In this document: positions 1 to 5,762 of the stretch, piece by piece
How positions within the stretch are numbered: the stretch's first letter is position 1
Layout: every line of letters begins with the position of its first letter
NCBI GenBank assembly: GCA_040756745.1
Contig: JBFLYO010000043.1
Location: forward strand, 1-23,952
Direction of reading: 5' to 3'
From: JBFLYO01 sp040756745
GTDB lineage: Bacteria > Bacteroidota > Ignavibacteria > UBA10030 > UBA6906
Length of the DNA: 23,952 nucleotides
The notes under the pieces: model-generated
Database searches by the model: none
Seen by the model: the letters and a program-made list of their open reading frames with translations, nothing else
What the model was told of the DNA's origin: nothing
Made by a program: the position numbers and the translations under genes

Positions 1-1
1 G

Positions 2-1006
2 AGCGGGCTCGTCGTCAGCGGGCAACCGCTGACCGTAAGCGGCGGCGGCAGCCCGATCCTCTGGCAGCATCTCTTCTGGTTCCTGGCACATCCCGAGGTC
101 TATGTTTTGATCCTCCCGGCCATGGGGATCGTTGCCGAGATTATCGCCAACAACACGCGGAAGCCGCTCTGGGGCTACAAGCCGATGGTGTACGCCACGG
201 TCTTCCTCGGCTTCATGTCGTTCATCGTCTGGGCGCATCATATGTTCCTCACGGGCATGGGGACTGCGATCAGCACGTTCTTCCAAGCCACGACAATGAT
301 CATTTCGATTCCGTCGGTGGTCATCCTCACGTCGCTGTTCCTGTCCCTCTGGGGGGGTTCGATCCGATTTACCACCCCGATGCTCTTCGCCCTCGCGTTC
401 CTGCCGATGTTTGGGATCGGCGGCTTGACCGGACTCCCGCTCGGCCTGGCCCCGTCGGACATCCACCTGCACGATACCTACTACGTCATCGGGCACTTCC
501 ATTACGTCGTCGCGCCCGGGACAATATTTGCATTGTTTGCCGGGATTTACTATTGGTTCCCGAAAGTCACGGGACGAAGAATGAACGACGCACTGGGCAA
601 AGTCCATTTCTGGACCTCGCTCGTGTTCATGAACGGCATTTTCATGCCGATGTTCATCCAGGGGCTGGCCGGGGTGTCCCGCCGGCTCTATGACGGCGGT
701 CAGCTCTATTCACACGCGCAAGGGGTCTTCCACCTGAACGAGTTCATGTCGATTTCGGCCTGGTGCCTTGCGATCGCCCAGATTCCGTTTATCATCAACT
801 TCTTCTGGAGCATTCGACACGGCAAGGCTGCATCGGAGAATGTCTGGGAGGCCACGACGCTGGAGTGGGCGGCCACATCGTCCCCGCCGCTGGCCCACGG
901 AAATTTTGCCGTCCTGCCTGAGGTCCACCGCGGTCCGTACGAGTACAGCGTACCCGGGAACGGCAGATCCTTCCTGCCCCAGCACGAACGAGACGGAGGG
1001 CACTGA
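2..1006 (+). CDS. coxA: cytochrome c oxidase subunit I (5' truncated)
   Basis: This is the catalytic subunit of a heme-copper terminal oxidase, which reduces O2 to water in the inner membrane and pumps protons. The frame is open from base 2, so the N-terminus, including the first heme a ligand and the D-channel entrance, lies outside the window. Seen here: HPEVY (His codon at 89-91; CuB ligand, proton-pumping Glu and cross-linked Tyr), WAHHM (His codons 236-241, the other CuB ligands) and GHFHYV (heme a3 and heme a ligands), followed by further membrane segments and a hydrophilic tail. Oddity: the K-channel Lys, expected 28 residues after the second His of HH, is Ile (codon 323-325), and the neighbouring Thr is Ser. 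The adjacent ctaA and ctaB support heme A as cofactor. The family call is very secure; the subfamily is less so. Confidence 0.97.
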   Translation, partial: SGLVVSGQPLTVSGGGSPILWQHLFWFLAHPEVYVLILPAMGIVAEIIANNTRKPLWGYKPMVYATVFLGFMSFIVWAHHMFLTGMGTAISTFFQATTMIISIPSVVILTSLFLSLWGGSIRFTTPMLFALAFLPMFGIGGLTGLPLGLAPSDIHLHDTYYVIGHFHYVVAPGTIFALFAGIYYWFPKVTGRRMNDALGKVHFWTSLVFMNGIFMPMFIQGLAGVSRRLYDGGQLYSHAQGVFHLNEFMSISAWCLAIAQIPFIINFFWSIRHGKAASENVWEATTLEWAATSSPPLAHGNFAVLPEVHRGPYEYSVPGNGRSFLPQHERDGGH

Positions 1007-1009
1007 GCC

Positions 1010-1600
1010 ATGGAGATTCCCTATACCGTCACGCCGCGAAGCGATACCGGCATCTTTAATGCGAAGCTCGGCATCTGGCTGTTCCTTGCCACCGAGGTGA
1101 TGCTCTTTGGCGCGCTGTTCTCCTCGTATGTGCTGCTTCGCGTGGGGGCACCTACCTGGCCGCACGGCTACGAGTATCTCAACATCCCGCTGGCCACGCT
1201 CAACACGGTTGTCCTCATCACCTCAAGCGTCACTATGGTGATGGCGTGGGCGTCGCTCATGATGAAGAGTCTCCGCCGCTTCAGGGTCTACATGGGTCTG
1301 ACGATCCTCCTGGCGCTGGTCTTCCTCGTGGTCAAGGGGTTCGAATACGGGGCGAAATTCGAGCACCACCTGTATCCGAGCGAGAGCACTTTCCTCGCGA
1401 TCTACTTTACGCTGACCGGTCTGCACGGGCTGCACGTGGTCGGCGGCGTGATCGTCAACCTCTACCTCTGGGGACCCGGGAAGGCGATGTGGGAGCGCCA
1501 GCCGGAACGCTTCACAAACCGGGTTGAGGTGGCGGGATTGTACTGGCACTTCGTCGATCTTGTGTGGATCTTCCTCTTCCCCGTTCTGTATCTTCTGTAG
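1010..1600 (+). CDS. coxC: cytochrome c oxidase subunit III
   Basis: This is the 196-residue short form of subunit III, with about five membrane helices; the longer form has seven. It stabilises the oxidase and supports proton uptake. Recognisable family features are GIWLFLATEVMLFGALFSSY at residues 21-40 with its conserved membrane Glu, a GLHGLHVVGG helix, and the C-terminal AGLYWHFVDLVWIFLFPVLY segment. A GGAGGG ribosome site at 995-1000 lies 9 bases before the ATG and fixes the start. Only three bases separate it from the coxA stop, so the two are co-transcribed and probably translationally coupled. Confidence 0.96.
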   Translation: MEIPYTVTPRSDTGIFNAKLGIWLFLATEVMLFGALFSSYVLLRVGAPTWPHGYEYLNIPLATLNTVVLITSSVTMVMAWASLMMKSLRRFRVYMGLTILLALVFLVVKGFEYGAKFEHHLYPSESTFLAIYFTLTGLHGLHVVGGVIVNLYLWGPGKAMWERQPERFTNRVEVAGLYWHFVDLVWIFLFPVLYLL

Positions 1601-1608
1601 GAGGGCAC

Positions 1609-1908
1609 ATGGAACAGGCAAACACCGAGGCCATCAAGAAACATGTCAGGGCGTACGTTGTCGTCTTCGTATCGCTGATGGCACTGACCATCATCACGGT
1701 GGCCATTTCAACGCTTCATCTTGAAATGTACTGGGCGATCGCAGTCGCCCTGATCATTGCGGGTATCAAAGCATCGCTCGTGGCCGCGTATTTCATGCAC
1801 CTGATCTCCGAGAAGAAGGTGATTTACGCGGCGCTGACGCTGACCGTTGTTCTGTTCATCGCCCTGATGACGCTCCCTGTGTCGCACTTCGTCGACAGGG
1901 GGATCTGA
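1609..1908 (+). CDS. coxD: cytochrome c oxidase subunit IV (prokaryotic type)
   Basis: This is a 99-residue protein with three membrane helices (about residues 14-34, 41-64 and 72-92), matching the COX4_pro/CtaF family that stabilises the bacterial oxidase. The family signature IKASLVAAYFMHL sits at residues 53-65. I chose the ATG at 1609 because AGGAGG lies at 1599-1604, overlapping the coxC stop region. Its spacing of four bases is short. An in-frame ATG at 1564 exists but would extend far into coxC. The next gene begins two bases after the stop. Confidence 0.9.
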   Translation: MEQANTEAIKKHVRAYVVVFVSLMALTIITVAISTLHLEMYWAIAVALIIAGIKASLVAAYFMHLISEKKVIYAALTLTVVLFIALMTLPVSHFVDRGI

Positions 1909-1910
1909 GC

Positions 1911-2117
1911 ATGTCCCTGAGGGCATTCCATCTCCTGTTTATCGTGGTGTCGATCATTCTTGCGTTCGGGTTTGCCGCATGGTCAGTCGATGCCTATCTC
2001 ACGCGCCGGGAGGGGTTGTCACTCGTTTACGCGGCGGGATCTGCCGCAGTGGGAGTGGCGCTGGTGATGTATTTTCTCAAGGTGCGCGCGAAATTCAAAC
2101 GTATGGAGGCATCGTGA
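1911..2117 (+). CDS. small two-helix membrane protein of the cox cluster
   Basis: This is a 68-residue protein I do not recognise. It has two predicted membrane helices (about residues 6-25 and 36-56) joined by a short polar loop with YLTRREG, and a basic C-terminal tail (KVRAKFKRMEAS). There are no Cys or clustered His residues that would suggest metal binding. AGGGGGA at 1897-1903 is a plausible ribosome site, and the gene lies two bases after coxD and overlaps the next start. Its position inside the cox operon suggests a small accessory subunit or assembly factor; that is inference only. Confidence 0.75.
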   Translation: MSLRAFHLLFIVVSIILAFGFAAWSVDAYLTRREGLSLVYAAGSAAVGVALVMYFLKVRAKFKRMEAS

Positions 2118-2359
2118 ACTCGTCGACACGTCAACGTGCGGTTGCAGCAATCGCCGTGACCCTGCTGCTTCTTCCTGGCATCGCGTCCGCTTGCCCGGTG
2201 TGCTACGGGGCCTCGGACACGAGCGCGGCGCAGAGCGTCAACGCGGCCATCATCAGCCTCCTGGGAGTGACCGGGGGGGTACTGGGGGCATTCGGTGCGA
2301 TGTTCATTCGGATGCGCCGCCGCATGAGGGCTACACCGAAGGCAGGGCACAAAGCCTGA
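2114..2359 (+). CDS. small exported CPVC-motif membrane protein of the cox cluster
   Basis: This is an 81-residue protein starting at GTG 2114, which overlaps the previous stop as GTGA and is preceded by GGAGG at 2105-2109. An N-terminal signal-like segment (basic start, hydrophobic LLLLPGIASA) ends just before CPVCYG. A low-complexity polar stretch follows, then one membrane helix with Gly-rich LLGVTGGVLGAFGAMF and a strongly basic tail (RMRRRMR). The expected topology is therefore a short periplasmic or outer-face region carrying a CxxC pair, anchored by the C-terminal helix. The Cys could be a lipidation site, but the preceding residues match a lipobox poorly. Similar short CPVC proteins occur in cox clusters of other phyla as I recall. 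A thiol or copper-handling role in oxidase assembly is plausible but unproven. Confidence 0.75.
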   Translation: MNSSTRQRAVAAIAVTLLLLPGIASACPVCYGASDTSAAQSVNAAIISLLGVTGGVLGAFGAMFIRMRRRMRATPKAGHKA

Positions 2360-2381
2360 ATTTTCCCGAGAACCAGTTTGC

Positions 2382-2388
2382 GGAGGAG
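2382..2388 (+). promoter_or_regulatory. ribosome binding site of coxB
   Basis: GGAGGAG lies 11 bases before the coxB ATG, in the only clear gap (2360-2399) of the cox operon. Strong purine-rich sites precede all of the small cox genes, while many later genes in the window have none. Confidence 0.6.
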
Positions 2389-2399
2389 AACACACCTGT

Positions 2400-3347
2400 A
2401 TGAGCGACCTGCTCGGACTCCCGATTGATGCGTCGGCCCACGGGCCTCAGATAGACCAGATGATCATTCTGGTCCACTGGCTGATGGCTGCCTTGTTCGT
2501 CGGCTGGGGAGCGTACTTTGTGTATGTATTGATCCGGTTCCGGCAGTCGAAAAACCGGAACGCCGATTACGTGGGGGTGCGATCGCATACCTCAAGCTAT
2601 CTTGAAGGTGCGGTGGCCGTGATCGAAGGGGTGCTCCTGATCGGCTTTGCGGTCCCGCTCTGGTCGATGCGCGTGAACGACGTTCCTCCCGAGTCGGATG
2701 CCACTGTCGTACGGGTGGTTGCCGAACAGTTTGCCTGGAACGTACACTATCCCGGACCCGACGGAGTGTTCGGAAAGACCGATATCGCCCTCATCACTGC
2801 CGAAAACCCTCTCGGTCTCGACCTGAATGATGCCGCGGCGAAGGACGACATTGCGACGATCAACCAGATGAACCTGCCGGTCGGGAAGCCCGTGGTCATC
2901 CACCTGAGCTCGAAGGACGTCATCCACAGCTTTAATCTTCCCCTGTTTCGCGTGAAGCAGGACGCCATTCCGGGACAGAGCTTTCGGGTGTGGTTTACGC
3001 CAACGGAAACGACGTCCGAGATCCAGCAGCGCATGAGCCACATGGTCCGCATAGGGCAGGGACCGATGCCCGAGGAATACACGCGGCTTGTCGCGCTCGC
3101 CGACTACGCCGGCAAGGACGGACAGACAATTCTGGAGAAAGGAACGCCCCTTTCCGAAGATGTCATGTCCCCCTTGCGCGAGGCGGGGATCACGGAGATC
3201 CTCGCCGGCCCCGACACCCCGACGGAGATTGCGTGCGCGCAGCTGTGCGGCCTGGGGCATTTCCGGATGCGGGGGTTTGTCACGGTCCAGACGGGAGAGG
3301 AATTCAAGGCGTGGATAGCGGAGCAGGAATCATATCTGACTCAATGA
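2400..3347 (+). CDS. coxB: cytochrome c oxidase subunit II with enlarged CuA domain
   Basis: Subunit II receives electrons from cytochrome c through its binuclear CuA centre on the outer membrane face. Two membrane helices (about residues 21-46 and 67-90) precede the cupredoxin domain. Copper ligands visible are H176 (VIHSFNLP), C279, C283, H287 and M290 in CAQLCGLGHFRM; the usual Glu of CxELC is Gln281. QFAWNVHYPGPDG at 110-122 is the conserved aromatic electron-entry region. About 70 residues lie between WFTPT (198-202) and the Cys pair where many homologues have around 20. That extra block (about 203-273) contains a GQTILEKGTPL segment and a Leu/Gly-rich helix. No heme-binding CxxCH is present, so it is not a caa3-type fusion. 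It follows rather than precedes coxA, and its stop overlaps the ctaA start (ATGA). Confidence 0.95.
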   Translation: MSDLLGLPIDASAHGPQIDQMIILVHWLMAALFVGWGAYFVYVLIRFRQSKNRNADYVGVRSHTSSYLEGAVAVIEGVLLIGFAVPLWSMRVNDVPPESDATVVRVVAEQFAWNVHYPGPDGVFGKTDIALITAENPLGLDLNDAAAKDDIATINQMNLPVGKPVVIHLSSKDVIHSFNLPLFRVKQDAIPGQSFRVWFTPTETTSEIQQRMSHMVRIGQGPMPEEYTRLVALADYAGKDGQTILEKGTPLSEDVMSPLREAGITEILAGPDTPTEIACAQLCGLGHFRMRGFVTVQTGEEFKAWIAEQESYLTQ

Positions 3348-4366
3348 GATCGTTGTCCACACAATCACCCTGGCTGCATCGGTTCGCCTTTTTCACGGCC
3401 TGCTGCACATTCTGTCTGGTGATCGCAGGAGGGCTGGTGACAAGCACGGATTCCGGGCTGGCGGTCCCAGATTGGCCGCTGTCCTATGGGCAACTGATGC
3501 CCCCCATGGTGGGAGGGATATTCTACGAGCATGGCCATCGGATGGTGGCCACGTTTGTGGGCCTCCTGACGACAATTCTGGCATTCTGGCTCTGGCGTGC
3601 CGATGAGCGGAGGTGGGTGCGAACGCTCGGATTCATCGCGCTTGCCGCAGTGATCACTCAGGGAGTTCTGGGTGGACTCACCGTGTTGTTTCTCCTTCCG
3701 ACACCGATTTCCGTCGCGCACGCCACGCTTGCACAGTCGTTCTTTTCGCTCACTATCGTCCTTGCGCTCGTCACTTCGCCCGGCTGGCACCACAATCAGC
3801 CGGTCTTTCTCCCGGAAGCCCGACGGAGCCGCCGTCTTGCGATCGTCGCGACAGCAACTGTCTTTTTGCAGCTTATTCTCGGTGCCTGGATGCGCCACAG
3901 CGGCGCAGGACTGGCAATCCCCGACTTTCCCCTGTCGTATGGCCGCCTGATCCCGCCGGGAGGTGAGGAAGGGTTGTCGCTCATCAATCAGATGCGGCGC
4001 GAGTGGTTCGACATGATGCCGGTCGAGAGCGGACAGGTGTTGATTCACTTTGCTCATCGCATTGGCGCGCTGATTGCTTTGACCGCAGTGCTGTGGCTGG
4101 GGATTAATATTCTCCGAACGTTTCCGACGGACCGGCGTCTTCGTGAGCCTGCGATCGTTATGATGCTTATCGTCGTTGTTCAGATCCTCCTGGGCGCGCT
4201 GACAGTCTGGACCGGCAAAGGTGTGCAGATCGCCACCGCGCACGTTGCGACAGGTGCCTTGCTCCTGGGGACGACGGTCTTCCTGGCGGTACGGACCTAC
4301 CGGCTCTACCGGGTGCCGGCTGCTGCCACGGAACTGGCGTTCACTCCCGATCCGACACGAGCATGA
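3344..4366 (+). CDS. ctaA: heme A synthase (COX15/CtaA family)
   Basis: This integral membrane enzyme oxidises the heme O C8 methyl to a formyl group, making heme A for the oxidase. It has 340 residues and about eight helices built from two homologous halves. First half: STDSGLAVPDWP (34-45), EHGHR (62-66) and H126. Second half: HSGAGLAIPDFP, HFAHR (235-239) and H300. These supply the paired heme-ligating histidines and the conserved Glu. The Cys pair of the first outer loop found in Bacillus CtaA is absent; the Cys residues lie in helix 1 instead. The ATG at 3344 overlaps the coxB stop as ATGA, and the gene ends in an ATGA overlap with ctaB, so the three are translationally coupled. Confidence 0.95.
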   Translation: MRSLSTQSPWLHRFAFFTACCTFCLVIAGGLVTSTDSGLAVPDWPLSYGQLMPPMVGGIFYEHGHRMVATFVGLLTTILAFWLWRADERRWVRTLGFIALAAVITQGVLGGLTVLFLLPTPISVAHATLAQSFFSLTIVLALVTSPGWHHNQPVFLPEARRSRRLAIVATATVFLQLILGAWMRHSGAGLAIPDFPLSYGRLIPPGGEEGLSLINQMRREWFDMMPVESGQVLIHFAHRIGALIALTAVLWLGINILRTFPTDRRLREPAIVMMLIVVVQILLGALTVWTGKGVQIATAHVATGALLLGTTVFLAVRTYRLYRVPAAATELAFTPDPTRA

Positions 4367-5265
4367 AAGCGGAACTCGAATCGCAGGGCACAATTGCCAT
4401 CGGGTGGTCCCGTTCACTCGACTACCTGATGCTCATGAAACCCGAGCTGACGTTTCTGTCGGTGCTGACGGCTCTTGCTGGGTATTCGCTTGGTTCTGAG
4501 GGGACGGCCCTGGGGGTAGGAGTGCTGCATACCGTCGCAGGCACTGCGTTAGTGGGGGGAGGTGCGGGGGCACTGAACCAGTACCTCGAGCGTGACTACG
4601 ATGCCCAGATGCGCAGGACCGAACAGCGTCCCATCCCTGCGGGAAGGGTGTCAGGAACGGAAGCGCTTGTGTTTGGGAGTTCGTTATCGCTTATCGGTGG
4701 GGTCGATCTGCTGCTGTTCGTAAACCCACTCACGGCGTTTCTCGCTGTGATCACGCTGATAACCTACCTGCTCCTCTACACCCCGTTGAAACGCATCACC
4801 CCGCTCTCCACGCTGGTGGGGGCGATTCCCGGCGCGCTACCGCCGGTCATGGGCTGGACCGGCGCCCGGAATGACATCCACCCGGGTGCACTGGTCCTCT
4901 TTGCTATTCTTTTTTTGTGGCAATTGCCGCATTTCCACGCCCTTGCATGGGTGTATAGGAATGACTACGCACGGGCTGGTTACAGGCTGCTCGCCGTGCT
5001 CGATCCTTCGGGAGCTCGGACAAGCGTGCATATCCTCGTCGCCGCTCTTCTTCTCATCCCGGTGTCTGCCCTTCCCACGGCAACGGGAGAGACAGGCCCC
5101 GTGTATGCGCTCGGCGCAGTGGCGACCGGGATCGCCTTCCTCATCCCCGCCGTGCGCCTGGCGCGCGGGAGGTCGAATGCATCGGCACGGTTCCTCTTCG
5201 TTGCCTCGCTCCTCTACCTTCCGATCCTCATGCTCGTCATGCTGGCAGATCGACTGCTGGCATAA
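4363..5265 (+). CDS. ctaB: heme O synthase (protoheme IX farnesyltransferase)
   Basis: This UbiA-superfamily prenyltransferase attaches farnesyl to protoheme, giving heme O, the substrate of the ctaA product. It has 300 residues and about eight to nine helices. The first Asp-rich motif is seen as NQYLERDYDAQ (72-82) followed by RRTEQRPIPAGR. The second conserved region is YTPLKR followed by LVGAIPGALPPVMGW. LWQLPHFHALAW is also typical of the family. The start is set by the ATGA overlap with ctaA. Adjacent ctaA and ctaB show that the oxidase uses heme A. Confidence 0.96.
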   Translation: MKAELESQGTIAIGWSRSLDYLMLMKPELTFLSVLTALAGYSLGSEGTALGVGVLHTVAGTALVGGGAGALNQYLERDYDAQMRRTEQRPIPAGRVSGTEALVFGSSLSLIGGVDLLLFVNPLTAFLAVITLITYLLLYTPLKRITPLSTLVGAIPGALPPVMGWTGARNDIHPGALVLFAILFLWQLPHFHALAWVYRNDYARAGYRLLAVLDPSGARTSVHILVAALLLIPVSALPTATGETGPVYALGAVATGIAFLIPAVRLARGRSNASARFLFVASLLYLPILMLVMLADRLLA

Positions 5266-5275
5266 GGGGTTCATC

Positions 5276-5701
5276 ATGGACGTGAGGGACCTCCCTCTCC
5301 TGAATGCCATCCTCAACACGAGCAGCACCCTTCTGCTGCTCACAGGGTATTACTTCATCCGCAGGAAGCAAAAGCGTCTGCACCGCGCAGTGATGATTGC
5401 AGCGCTGGTGTGCTCCGTTGCATTCCTCACGTCATATCTTGTCTATCACGCACAGGTCGGCAGCGTGAAGTTCACGGCTGAGGGCTTGCCGCGGACGATC
5501 TATTTCCTTGTGCTCATCTCCCACACGATGCTGGCCATGACCCTCCCCGTGTTCGTTGGCATCACGCTCGCCCGAGCGCTCCGGGAACGGTTCGACCGTC
5601 ACCGTGCCATCGCCCGGTGGACGCTTCCCCTCTGGTTGTATGTCTCCGTGACCGGAGTGGTCATCTATGTGATGCTTTACCGGCTCTACCCACCCGCCTG
5701 A
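5276..5701 (+). CDS. DUF420 membrane protein, CtaM/YozB-like oxidase assembly factor
   Basis: This is a 141-residue protein with about four membrane helices (roughly residues 8-28, 37-58, 76-100 and 111-136) and scattered membrane-edge histidines (LHRAVM, VYHAQVGS, ISHTMLA). It matches the DUF420 family. The Staphylococcus member CtaM is required to mature heme A oxidases, which fits its place at the end of the cox-ctaA-ctaB run. I chose the ATG at 5276 because it follows the ctaB stop by ten bases with AAGGGG just upstream. The longer open frame starting at 4871 lies mostly inside ctaB and is not credible as coding. Family call is good; role is by analogy. Confidence 0.82.
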   Translation: MDVRDLPLLNAILNTSSTLLLLTGYYFIRRKQKRLHRAVMIAALVCSVAFLTSYLVYHAQVGSVKFTAEGLPRTIYFLVLISHTMLAMTLPVFVGITLARALRERFDRHRAIARWTLPLWLYVSVTGVVIYVMLYRLYPPA

Positions 5702-5704
5702 GCG

Positions 5705-5724
5705 GCGTGACGTTCCCCTCACGC
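5705..5724 (+). terminator. weak hairpin after the cox-cta operon
   Basis: GCGTGA (5705-5710) pairs perfectly with TCACGC (5719-5724) around an eight-base loop, starting four bases after the stop of the DUF420 gene. A pyrimidine-rich TCCTTTC follows rather than a true U-tract. It may end or attenuate cox transcription before the copper ATPase. Confidence 0.35.
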
Positions 5725-5762
5725 TCCTTTCAAGTTCCATTCGCTCTTCGTATCTTTCCCGT

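Noticed and set aside
3365..4417. 350-codon open frame on the minus strand opposite ctaA
   Set aside because: Its predicted protein is rich in Arg, Pro, His and Gln with no domain, and it lies antisense to a gene with full heme A synthase motifs. It is a by-product of codon bias in GC-rich DNA.
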